From an uncultured Saprospiraceae bacterium (GTDB lineage Bacteria; Bacteroidota; Bacteroidia; Chitinophagales; Saprospiraceae), in contig CALHUZ010000322.1 in assembly GCA_938039305.1 (NCBI GenBank), forward strand, positions 1-7,410: a DNA stretch of 7,410 nucleotides. Reading direction: 5' to 3'. Below, piece by piece: positions 1 through 6,383 of this stretch. Every line of letters begins with the position of its first letter. Within the stretch, counting starts at the first letter, position 1. A program made the position numbers and the translations under genes. The notes beneath the pieces were generated by a model, which was not told where the DNA came from, ran no database searches, and worked only from the letters and a program-made list of their open reading frames with translations.

Positions 1-683
1 TTCAAGTCATACTTAGGTGGCTCCATAGCTCCTGATGGATTAGCATTGTATGCTTTCCATTTTGCTTTATAGTCTTGTGCTTTTGCAAATCCTTGTCTGA
101 ATATCTGCTCTACACCCATTCTTGTGCGAGGCACTATTCTATTGCCCTCTCCATGCACTCTGATTGGATTTTCTCCAAGTGCAAACTTGATCGTTCTTGG
201 TGCTCCTTCCATCTTCAAGTCATCGGGATTAGTAGCTCCATATCTGTGCTTTATAGTTTCACACTGCCCTCCTACTGCATTGGCAGAACCATGCATCGCA
301 TGCGAAGTAGTCACTCCCCCAGCAAGTGCGCGATAGATACCCACATCAAATGGATCAATCGCATCTCCAACAAATACATCTGAAGTATTTGGGTCAGTTG
401 CTTCATTGACTACTTCAAGTGCTATATGCGAATGAGCATCGATGATGCCTGGCATCACGTATTGGCCAGTAGCGTCTACGGTCTTGACATTATTAGCTTT
501 TAAGTCTTTGCCAATCTTAGTGATTTTTCCATTTTGGATCAGGACATCAGTATCTTCTTTCACACCATCTGTGATGGTGATCACTGTACCATTCTGAATT
601 AATATATCTCCTGTTTCTACTTGTCCAAATACCATTTGGAAATTAGAAAGTATGAAGAGACTTAAGAATATATATTTGATCAT
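1..683 (-). CDS. Secreted metal-dependent amidohydrolase, N-terminal part (cut by window edge)
   Basis: This is the first 227 codons of an amidohydrolase-superfamily enzyme, read leftward off the window edge; the cut is the window boundary, not a mutation. The ATG at 683 opens a signal peptide of about 20 residues (IFLSLFILSNF core, probable cleavage VFG|Q), so the product is exported to the periplasm or envelope. Residues 24-75 form the usual N-terminal beta-sandwich (GDILIQNGTVIT, then a second NGKITKIG strand pair). The metal-binding DAHSHI motif follows, with D82, H84 and H86 intact. Further family signatures are AGGVTTSHAMHGSANAVGGQ at 121-140 and KFALGENP at 166-173, typical of the imidazolonepropionase-like branch. 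The substrate cannot be told from the sequence; an amide, cyclic imide or dipeptide is likely. It lies 42 bp downstream of another amidohydrolase-like gene on the same strand, with no promoter or terminator visible between, so the two are probably co-transcribed. The later catalytic residues lie outside the window. Confidence 0.93.
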   Translation of the reverse strand, partial: MIKYIFLSLFILSNFQMVFGQVETGDILIQNGTVITITDGVKEDTDVLIQNGKITKIGKDLKANNVKTVDATGQYVMPGIIDAHSHIALEVVNEATDPNTSDVFVGDAIDPFDVGIYRALAGGVTTSHAMHGSANAVGGQCETIKHRYGATNPDDLKMEGAPRTIKFALGENPIRVHGEGNRIVPRTRMGVEQIFRQGFAKAQDYKAKWKAYNANPSGAMEPPKYDL

Positions 684-725
684 AACAATTATGATTTTAG
701 CTTTTTATATTAAGAACTTTGTTTT

Positions 726-2450
726 CTACTCTGGAGTCGACTTTGATCCTGTGATTGGGAAAGATCCAAATTCACTCACTGTGACTTCACCTTCAAAAGA
801 ATCGCCATCAAAAGTGATATCATTTTCAATAGACATATCCATGCCTCCTGCAGGCATTTTAAAAGTAAAGGTCATATTGTTTCCATCCATTTCAATATCC
901 GTTCCTTTAGCCGCTTCGCCTTCGTTCTGGTCACTTGTTATTTCCACTTCATAATCATCACCATTCTTTGTGACAATCATACTTCCAGTAGCGGTCATCC
1001 CAGGCACTTCGATTGTATAGGCCCAAGTTCCAGATGCATCAAAGTCCGCGTCACCTGAAGTTTTCTTCTTTTTCTCTTTCACTTCATATTCGTGGATCGC
1101 TCCATCAACCATGACCATTTTGATCTTCGTCTTTTCTTCAAATAAAGGACCAGTGCTCATGACCAAGTTTGCTAACTTTCCTTTTTCAATTGTCCCTGCT
1201 ATATCGGATATGCCAAGAGTGGCAGCAGGCTGTGTGGTTAATGCACCGAGTGCATCTGATGATGATAATCCTTCAGCGATCATGCGCTGGATATTGGGAT
1301 GGACCTCTTTTGCTTTAACTTTTAAATATGAGAAGGCAACCGGCATGCCTTGATCTCTCATCATCTTTGCTTGACTAGTATATCTCTTTATAGATTCTGA
1401 CTTACGAGCCTTCATAGCGGCTGTCTTTGGATCGTCGTCTTTCTTCTTATCCTTTGCATTCTCTTTAGTCTCTGCTACTTTTTTATCAGCATCTTTCTTT
1501 TCACCTGAGGTTTTATCCTTTGCTTCTTCTTTCTTTTCTTTATCCGCATCAGGAAGATCTAAAGACAGAAGTACTGATGCTCCTGCACTTTTGATATCAC
1601 CTAATACTCTGTTGACATCTTTCGCTTCAGCTATCACAAGATTGAAACCGAGGTCTTTCTTAAGACGAAGTGTTCTATATACTGCCATATGTGTTTCTGC
1701 CGTAAAGAATACTGGCATCTCTTTAGTGACAACTGGAAACAAAGCTTCTGTTGCTGCATCTTGGCTGGGTCTTTTACGATTACGTGGATTGCTCTTATAA
1801 GAGGATACATGCTTATTAGCTATCTCCGCATTTCGATATAACTCTCTCCACTTCGACATAATACCTATGATCGTTCCTGGGAAGACACGATTAGCAGTTT
1901 TCCACTGAGCGAACATCGCTTTATCCTTCTCCAGTGCTGCTTCATTGAATGAAGCTCCATTCAGAGATATAATAGATCCCATCCCTGGCATCATTCTTCC
2001 ATGAGGAACACTATGTGATATCGTAAATCCTTGCTTTCTAAAATCCTCTATAGATCCATCTTTTAGATCATAGTGATCTGCTATACTCATCTCGGGAGTG
2101 ATCCCGGCTACATCATTAGGTGGGTAGCCTGTTCTGTCCACTTTAGGGCGTTGGTTATCTTCTTTGGGCGCTTTAAGACCGATATGAGAAAGAGGAGCGA
2201 TGAAGCCTGCATAGACATACATCGAATCTCCATCCACGACTTTAGCGTCATAAGGCACTTGTACGGATGGGCCTACCTGTAGGATAATCCCATCTTCAAC
2301 AAGTATATGGCCTAAGAAAGGCTGGGCTCCTGGTTGGGTCTGAATCATCGCATTCTTAATCAGCAGCTTTGTCGTCACTGGAGCGAGGTCCTGTGCATAG
2401 CTTAGATTAAAAGCAATGGATAAAATGATTGATAAAACGATCTGCTTCAT
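726..2450 (-). CDS. Secreted amidohydrolase-like protein with degenerate metal site and C-terminal beta domain
   Basis: This 574-residue protein starts with a signal peptide (1-20, LSYAQ, probable cleavage A19|Q20). Residues 27-80 match the amidohydrolase beta-sandwich and the fold continues to the classic end motif GTIEKGKLANLV (419-430). The metal site is largely lost. Where the downstream partner has D-A-H-S-H, this protein has A85-P-L-S-H89, so one His and the Asp are gone. T250 stands where the family normally has a metal-binding His in the V-F-x-H context, and the S-x-D motif near 374-376 reads SYL. Residues 301-340 are a Lys/Glu/Asp-rich low-complexity insert, probably a flexible loop. 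After a second KEKKKK patch (458-463), residues 472-574 form a separate beta-rich domain (GTWAYTIEVPG start) of a kind often appended to Bacteroidota amidohydrolases. It is probably a non-catalytic partner of the canonical enzyme encoded 42 bp downstream, although an altered active site is possible. Family assignment is firm; the pseudoenzyme reading is inference. Confidence 0.9.
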   Translation of the reverse strand: MKQIVLSIILSIAFNLSYAQDLAPVTTKLLIKNAMIQTQPGAQPFLGHILVEDGIILQVGPSVQVPYDAKVVDGDSMYVYAGFIAPLSHIGLKAPKEDNQRPKVDRTGYPPNDVAGITPEMSIADHYDLKDGSIEDFRKQGFTISHSVPHGRMMPGMGSIISLNGASFNEAALEKDKAMFAQWKTANRVFPGTIIGIMSKWRELYRNAEIANKHVSSYKSNPRNRKRPSQDAATEALFPVVTKEMPVFFTAETHMAVYRTLRLKKDLGFNLVIAEAKDVNRVLGDIKSAGASVLLSLDLPDADKEKKEEAKDKTSGEKKDADKKVAETKENAKDKKKDDDPKTAAMKARKSESIKRYTSQAKMMRDQGMPVAFSYLKVKAKEVHPNIQRMIAEGLSSSDALGALTTQPAATLGISDIAGTIEKGKLANLVMSTGPLFEEKTKIKMVMVDGAIHEYEVKEKKKKTSGDADFDASGTWAYTIEVPGMTATGSMIVTKNGDDYEVEITSDQNEGEAAKGTDIEMDGNNMTFTFKMPAGGMDMSIENDITFDGDSFEGEVTVSEFGSFPITGSKSTPE

Positions 2451-2459
2451 ATCTCGATG

Positions 2460-2471
2460 GTTAGTACTAAC
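2460..2471. promoter_or_regulatory. 12-bp perfect palindrome upstream of the amidohydrolase pair
   Basis: GTTAGTACTAAC is a perfect 12-bp palindrome lying 9 bp before the start codon at 2450. It could be an operator half-site pair or a small hairpin near the ribosome entry region. No matching second copy was noticed nearby, so function is only a possibility. No good TAnnTTTG promoter element was found between here and hpt, so the promoter of the amidohydrolase pair is not identified. Confidence 0.25.
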
Positions 2472-2581
2472 TAAGTCTATTCTTAGATTAGCTTCTCAAT
2501 ATATGAAATAGAGGCAAATCGGCTTGTACAAACCCCAGAGATATACTATTCGAGGTCAATTGCCTGTATTTAACTTCGCCT

Positions 2582-2604
2582 TACGATTGCTTTAAGCAAT
2601 CGTA
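2582..2604 (-). terminator. Strong inverted repeat after hpt, probable transcription terminator
   Basis: Two perfect 11-base arms, TACGATTGCTT and AAGCAATCGTA, flank a single T. As RNA this folds into a 9-10 bp stem with a loop of 3-5 bases. It lies 41 bp past the hpt stop codon and 131 bp before the next gene on that strand, which is where a terminator of the peptidase-hpt operon would sit. No clean T tract follows on either strand, so this is not a textbook intrinsic terminator. It could instead protect the transcript end or be a protein-binding palindrome. The rest of the gap (2451-2645) shows no gene. Confidence 0.5.
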
Positions 2605-2645
2605 TTGATAAAATAAGAATCCAAAAATGAGCAAATGTTGTTAGG

Positions 2646-3188
2646 CTACTCCTTCAACTTATAGATAGCAGGCAAGTCTCGTCCATGCTCATCATAGTCA
2701 AGTCCATATCCAACCACGAAATCATTAGGAATTTCAAAACCAACATAAGCACATGGCACATCATACTTAAGTGCTTCCGGTTTCACTAATAGGCTTGTTA
2801 TTTGGATCGAGTTAGGGGACTTCTTCTGCAGTTCTTCCAAGGCGTTAAACAAAGTAAAACCTGTATCCACAATATCTTCGACAATAATAACATCTTGACC
2901 TGCGATGTCGGACTTCATGCCGAGCATCTTAGTGATTTTGCCTGTGGAACTTGTACCCTCATAAGATGAATAACGAACAAATTCTACAGTCAAAGGAAAG
3001 TCAAAGTGCCTCACTAAATCTGCTGTAAATATGAACGAACCATTAAGTATGCAAAGGATTATCGGTGTCTTGCCTTTGTAGTCTTTATTTATCGTCTGGG
3101 CTAACTCTTTTACTCTCTCTTGAATGACAGACTCTTCCAGGTATATCTGAAAGGATTTGTCATGAAGTTTTACATGCTCACTCATCAT
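2646..3188 (-). CDS. hpt: Hypoxanthine phosphoribosyltransferase
   Basis: This cytoplasmic purine-salvage enzyme transfers phosphoribose from PRPP to hypoxanthine (and usually guanine), giving IMP or GMP. At 180 residues it is the normal bacterial length. The PRPP-binding signature VIIVEDIVDTG is at 100-110, with the acidic pair E104-D105 and the catalytic-base equivalent D108. The purine-contact Lys is K136 (LLVKPEAL). GFEIPNDFVVGYGLDYDE (150-167) closely matches the conserved C-terminal segment of this family, including in the human enzyme. LNGSF near 48-52 fits the PPi loop. The start lies inside the end of the upstream peptidase gene: the ATG at 3188 overlaps it by 11 bases and a second in-frame ATG at 3185 by 8 (ATGAGTGA). 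A TTG lies one codon further upstream. Neither ATG has a visible Shine-Dalgarno sequence, so translation is probably coupled to termination of the peptidase. I chose the first ATG; 3185 is about equally likely. Confidence 0.96.
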   Translation of the reverse strand: MMSEHVKLHDKSFQIYLEESVIQERVKELAQTINKDYKGKTPIILCILNGSFIFTADLVRHFDFPLTVEFVRYSSYEGTSSTGKITKMLGMKSDIAGQDVIIVEDIVDTGFTLFNALEELQKKSPNSIQITSLLVKPEALKYDVPCAYVGFEIPNDFVVGYGLDYDEHGRDLPAIYKLKE

Positions 3189-4584
3189 CAAAGCTTAATC
3201 CGTGGTTATCTAATAAATATACTAATGACGTCATCGCAGCAGCACCCAATTTTAACTCTCGCTCATTCACCGCATGTATGCGATCATTAGCTGTATGGTG
3301 AAAATCAAAGTATCTCTGAGAATCGGGTCTAAAGCCCATCAACAATCCATTTTGCCCTTTTAGTGGGCTTATATCTGCTCCAGATCCCCCTTTCGAAAAT
3401 GATAAGAAGTATGGCTGCAGTAGATCATCCCATTCTAATAGCTGTCTATAGAGGCCAGCAAAAATAGGGTCATTAGCATCGACTGAAAATCCTCTTGGAG
3501 TAAAGCCCCCTGCATCTGATTCGATAGCGGCCATGTGCCACTCTCCATTTGCCTTCGAAGCTTCAGCATATGCCAGGCCACCACCTAGTCCATTCTCCTC
3601 ATTCATGAACAAGACACATCTTAGTGTTCTTTTGGGCTTATAATCGAGCTTTCGCAAAGTTTCTAAGACTTGCATGCTATGTACACATCCTGCTCCATCA
3701 TCATGAGCGCCACCTCCTACGTCCCAGCTATCCATATGGCCACCTACGAGAATAATCTCGTCTGGATAGGTACTCCCTTTGATCTCTGCAACAACATTAT
3801 ACGATAGCTTCGACTCGGCGACCATTCGGCAGTTAGACTTCATATATACATTTACTACATCTTTAGTAAGCATATCATGCAGTGTATTAGCATCCATGGT
3901 GCTAATAGCTATGGCCGGGATTTGTGGTCCACCCTCCTTATATCTAGTCACTCCTGTATGCGGAAAATCATCAATACTGGTTGTTAATGATCTTACTATA
4001 GTGCCCAGTGCTCCGTATTCAGCAGCTAGGGCAGGGCCATTAACTCTTTGATCTGCTGCTCCTCCATATGCATGGAAAGTTCTGATCTTAGTTGGATCCA
4101 TCGGGCGATTGTAGAAGACAATCTTTCCTGATATTCCTTTTTCCCCAAGCGACTTAACTTCATCCAGTGTAAAGACTTCTATTACCTCTGCTAAGACCCC
4201 ATCAGGACCAGTACCTATACTATTACCTAAAGCAAGGCCTCCGATGTCGATGTGCTTTCCGTCAGAATTAATAAGGTGCACTACCTCTTCGTCTCCTCTA
4301 ACCCAGTAAGGCACCTGGCAAGGTTGCAGATACACGGTGTCAGCTATTTTCATTAATTCTTCTGCCGTATAGGCTACTGCCAGCTCAGAACCTTCGGATC
4401 CAGCTAATCTACCTCCTATTTCTTCTGAAAGATGTTCGAGCCACTTATAACACATCCCATCTTTGAGCGTATAGTCATGAATACCCTTGAGAAATAAAGC
4501 ATCTTCATCGTCTTGTCCAAACAAGGTAAAACACCCAACAAAAAGGGGTAATATTATTAAAAACCGTAATTTGTGATTTTTCAT
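3178..4584 (-). CDS. Secreted M28 family metallopeptidase, carboxypeptidase Q-like
   Basis: This 468-residue zinc-dependent exopeptidase of family M28 probably trims peptides in the periplasm or on the cell surface. The N-terminus is a signal peptide (hydrophobic core 7-22, likely cleavage FG|Q24). A Cys at 18 in FVGC leaves a small chance of lipoprotein processing. EIGGRLAGSEG (55-65) is a typical opening of the carboxypeptidase Q group. Residues about 125-255 look like an inserted PA-type domain. The zinc ligands are all visible: H283 in GGHMDSW, D285 as the accessory Asp, bridging D295 in GAHDDGAG, E329 (base) and E330 in MNEEN, D357 in ESDAGG, and H429/H430 in the YFDFHHTANDRIHAVN segment. 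It should therefore be active. It is the first gene of its strand's block and overlaps hpt. A good TAnnTTTG-type promoter precedes it. Exact substrate specificity (aminopeptidase or dipeptidase) cannot be read from the sequence. Confidence 0.94.
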   Translation of the reverse strand: MKNHKLRFLIILPLFVGCFTLFGQDDEDALFLKGIHDYTLKDGMCYKWLEHLSEEIGGRLAGSEGSELAVAYTAEELMKIADTVYLQPCQVPYWVRGDEEVVHLINSDGKHIDIGGLALGNSIGTGPDGVLAEVIEVFTLDEVKSLGEKGISGKIVFYNRPMDPTKIRTFHAYGGAADQRVNGPALAAEYGALGTIVRSLTTSIDDFPHTGVTRYKEGGPQIPAIAISTMDANTLHDMLTKDVVNVYMKSNCRMVAESKLSYNVVAEIKGSTYPDEIILVGGHMDSWDVGGGAHDDGAGCVHSMQVLETLRKLDYKPKRTLRCVLFMNEENGLGGGLAYAEASKANGEWHMAAIESDAGGFTPRGFSVDANDPIFAGLYRQLLEWDDLLQPYFLSFSKGGSGADISPLKGQNGLLMGFRPDSQRYFDFHHTANDRIHAVNERELKLGAAAMTSLVYLLDNHGLSFDDE

Positions 4585-4607
4585 GGCCTCAGGATAAGAT
4601 AAATTAT

Positions 4608-4638
4608 TTAGTAAGCAAAAGTAACTTTCTCATCTTTG
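4608..4638 (+). promoter_or_regulatory. Possible promoter for the sigma-factor operon
   Basis: CATCTTTG (4631-4638) matches the -7 consensus TAnnTTTG at five of its six fixed positions, with C for the first T. A TTA at 4608-4610 lies 20 bases upstream at the -33 position, again one mismatch from TTG. The leader would be only about 12 bases. The weaker match would suit either low basal expression or recognition by an alternative sigma factor, possibly the encoded one. Confidence 0.33.
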
Positions 4639-4647
4639 TACGTCTAA
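4616..4647 (-). promoter_or_regulatory. Probable Bacteroidota-type promoter for the M28 peptidase-hpt operon
   Basis: On the minus strand TACTTTTG (4623-4616) fits the Bacteroidota -7 consensus TAnnTTTG exactly. A TTA at 4647-4645 stands 21 bases upstream, at the place of the -33 TTG element with one mismatch. Transcription would start near 4609-4611, leaving a leader of about 25 bases before the ATG at 4584. It interleaves with the candidate promoter of the divergent sigma-factor gene. Confidence 0.5.
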
Positions 4648-4656
4648 TAATAAGTT

Positions 4657-5250
4657 ATGTTAAAGTTTCTCTACGCACTATTGTCCAACAGTGAGAGAAA
4701 AACACTAACAGATGAAGAGGTTGTAAGTGAATATTTAAGAACTCAAAACAACTATTATTTTGAGATTTTATATGGCCGCTATTCATCCAAAATATTTGGA
4801 AAGTGTTTGACTATCCTAAAGGAGGAAAGCTTGGCGCAAGATGCCACGCAAGATGTCATGATGAAGATTCTATTGAATCTTTCAAAATTTGGCGGTAAGT
4901 CTAAGTTCTCTACTTGGGTTTATTCTATCACTTATAATTTCTGTATTGACTTTATAAGAAAGAAGAAAAAGGACAAATCCCAGTACTACGAAGACGTAAG
5001 TCAATTTGAAGATGTAGTTGATGAGATTGATGACAAGGAGTTGCTTGAAATCGAATTGGACAGATTGAAAGAAATCATGGACAAAATCCCCCCGGCTGAC
5101 AAGTCAATCTTGATGATGAAATACTTAGACGGTATGTCGATCAAAGAGATTTGTGTGGTGATCAACAAAACAGAGAGTGCAATTAAGATGCAGATAAAAA
5201 GAGCCAAATTGAAATTTGTTAAAGTGCATCAGAAACTATACGCAGCTTAG
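4657..5250 (+). CDS. ECF-type RNA polymerase sigma-70 factor
   Basis: This 197-residue protein has the two-domain layout of extracytoplasmic-function sigma factors, which direct RNA polymerase to stress or envelope genes. Region 2 spans about 34-105: the FEILYGRYSSKIF opening, the core-binding D-x-x-Q-D segment (D62-D66), then KFSTWVYSITYNFCIDFIRKKKK, which covers the -10 recognition and melting helices. A strongly acidic linker follows (111-135). Region 4 spans about 133-188, with IPPADKSILMMKYLDGMSIKEI and a helix-turn-helix (about 159-187, SAIKMQIKRAK) for the -35 element. No extra C-terminal sensing domain is present. The start at 4657 gives the usual short N-terminal stretch before region 2 (LTDEEVVSEYL) and has no Shine-Dalgarno sequence. 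It leads a tight four-gene operon. No classic membrane-spanning anti-sigma factor follows, so how its activity is controlled is open. The specific ECF group is not assigned. Confidence 0.92.
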   Translation: MLKFLYALLSNSERKTLTDEEVVSEYLRTQNNYYFEILYGRYSSKIFGKCLTILKEESLAQDATQDVMMKILLNLSKFGGKSKFSTWVYSITYNFCIDFIRKKKKDKSQYYEDVSQFEDVVDEIDDKELLEIELDRLKEIMDKIPPADKSILMMKYLDGMSIKEICVVINKTESAIKMQIKRAKLKFVKVHQKLYAA

Positions 5251-5273
5251 ACCAATAACCCAAAAGCAATGAA

Positions 5274-5498
5274 ATGGAAAAAAATAATTTTCAAAAATTG
5301 GAAGAGCTGAATGAGGCAAAGTTTGCCGAGTCAGCCGATGCAATTAAAAATAACGTTAGCAGTCGAAAAGGATCATGGAGTTTAATAGGAGATTTGATTG
5401 AACTTTATGTCCCAAGAATATTCTCGACTTTAATAGGTAGTAATGAATCGTTAACTAAAAATAAAGTGAAAGAATTACCACTTAAAGATGACCTTTAA
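5274..5498 (+). CDS. Small protein of unknown function in the sigma-factor operon
   Basis: This is a 74-residue protein I do not recognise as a named family. The first 30 residues are charged and probably helical (QKLEELNEAKFAESADAIKNN). Residues 34-55 (SWSLIGDLIELYVPRIFSTL and following) are hydrophobic but broken by D40, E43, P47 and R48, so they suit an amphipathic membrane-associated helix better than a true transmembrane span. The tail is charged (KNKVKELPLKDDL). It has no signal peptide and is probably cytoplasmic or bound to the inner membrane. It lies 23 bp after the sigma-factor gene and 21 bp before the MscS-like gene, so it is almost certainly co-transcribed. Its position is where an anti-sigma factor or an adaptor to the membrane protein would be expected, but no known anti-sigma motif is visible. 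The ATG at 5274 is the only start giving the full frame; an ATG at 5269 is in another frame and stops after 13 codons. Confidence 0.78.
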   Translation: MEKNNFQKLEELNEAKFAESADAIKNNVSSRKGSWSLIGDLIELYVPRIFSTLIGSNESLTKNKVKELPLKDDL

Positions 5499-5519
5499 TA
5501 TATAGCACAAGCATCAACT

Positions 5520-6347
5520 ATGAATATATTATCAGATACACTACAAAATTTAATTAGTCAAATTGTTGACTTCTTTCCAAGATTTATTGGAGCAATTATT
5601 CTAGTTATAATAGGACTAATTGTATCGAAATTAGTCGCGGGTTTTTTGAAAAAAATTCTTCAAAAAATAAACATAGACAAGTTTGGTGAAAAGTTAAATG
5701 AGATTGACTTTATCAACAATGCTAACGTCAACCTCAAGATCAGCACTGTACTTTCTAAGTTCATTTATTATTTTCTGTTACTCTTCTTCTTGATTTTTGC
5801 GTCGGAGATATTGGCTATGCCAACTATTTCAGCATTAGTGGTTGGGTTGTTCAACTTTTTGCCCAAGCTCATTGTTGCTTTTATATTCTTGATTTTTGGA
5901 ACGCTCTTATCAGAGTTGATCAGGTCGATTATGGAAGCGACCTTATCATCATTGGGTATACCATCCGCAAAAATAATCTCTAATGTGCTATTCTATTTTT
6001 TATTCATCAACGTTATTATTCTGGCAATTGCACAAGCAGAGATAAATACAGAATTTTTAGAACAAAATATATCAATCATTATCGCAGGAGGCGTATTTGC
6101 CTTTGCTATAGGATATGGGCTTGCCTCTAAGGATGTAGTTTCTAACTTCCTTTCTTCACTATATACTAAAGACAAGGTTAACATAGGAGACATCATAGAA
6201 ATCAACGGAGACAGAGGACAAGTAATTAATTTAGATAAAACAAGTATCACAATCGCATCATCCGATAAAAAAGTAGTCTATCCTTTGAAGTATTTGCTGA
6301 ACGAAAAAGTATCCATTTTCAGTTCAGATAAAAGGATAGATGCATAG
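5520..6347 (+). CDS. Compact MscS-like mechanosensitive channel family protein with conserved TM-helix repeats
   Basis: This is a 275-residue inner-membrane protein. Two copies of a conserved TM-helix motif are visible, residues 14-52 and 109-147. They align without gaps and share an F-x-P-x-x-I-x-A pattern followed by a Gly and an S-x-L. Further hydrophobic spans lie at about 80-97 and 152-172. Residues 184-212 (IIIAGGVFAFAIGYGLASKD, then VVSNF) resemble the Gly/Ala-rich pore helix TM3 of MscS. The MscS beta domain follows (NIGDIIEINGDRGQVINLDK at 221-240, then VVYPLKYLLNEKVSIF). The protein ends there, lacking the alpha/beta cage domain of E. coli MscS, and the usual Pro-Asn of the beta domain is Pro-Leu (255-256). 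It is likely an ion channel or membrane-tension sensor used in osmotic adaptation; gating ability is unproven. It lies in an operon between the 74-residue protein and the beta-barrel gene. Family assignment is good; its role beside a sigma factor is inferred. Confidence 0.87.
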   Translation: MNILSDTLQNLISQIVDFFPRFIGAIILVIIGLIVSKLVAGFLKKILQKINIDKFGEKLNEIDFINNANVNLKISTVLSKFIYYFLLLFFLIFASEILAMPTISALVVGLFNFLPKLIVAFIFLIFGTLLSELIRSIMEATLSSLGIPSAKIISNVLFYFLFINVIILAIAQAEINTEFLEQNISIIIAGGVFAFAIGYGLASKDVVSNFLSSLYTKDKVNIGDIIEINGDRGQVINLDKTSITIASSDKKVVYPLKYLLNEKVSIFSSDKRIDA

Positions 6348-6383
6348 AAAAAAACTTATCTCATTTAAAAATTTTAAAGAACA

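Noticed and set aside
75..383. Open frame of 102 codons on the plus strand
   Set aside because: It lies wholly opposite the amidohydrolase gene, is Ser/Cys/His-rich with no domain, and is a shadow of the minus-strand coding sequence.
1..683. Possible truncated pseudogene at the left edge
   Set aside because: The frame is open up to the first base with all early motifs intact, so it is simply cut by the window.
652..954. Plus-strand frame of 100 codons with a hydrophobic N-terminus resembling a signal peptide
   Set aside because: The hydrophobic start comes from the AT-rich start and intergenic sequence; the rest is antisense to the C-terminal domain of the 574-residue protein.
2471..2486. 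CTAAG...CTTAG inverted repeat next to the 12-bp palindrome
   Set aside because: The 5-base arms with a 6-base spacer are expected by chance in AT-rich DNA.
2521..2640. Search for a minus-strand promoter of the amidohydrolase pair
   Set aside because: Only partial matches such as AACATTTG and CATTTTTG were seen, with wrong spacing from any TTG and a very long leader; none is good enough to call.
5269..5310. A 13-codon ATG...TGA frame overlapping the start of the 74-residue gene, with an A7 run at 5278-5284
   Set aside because: It has no Shine-Dalgarno sequence, no family and a composition set by A-rich DNA. The longer frame at 5274 is the better gene. Slippage at the A run is possible but nothing supports it.
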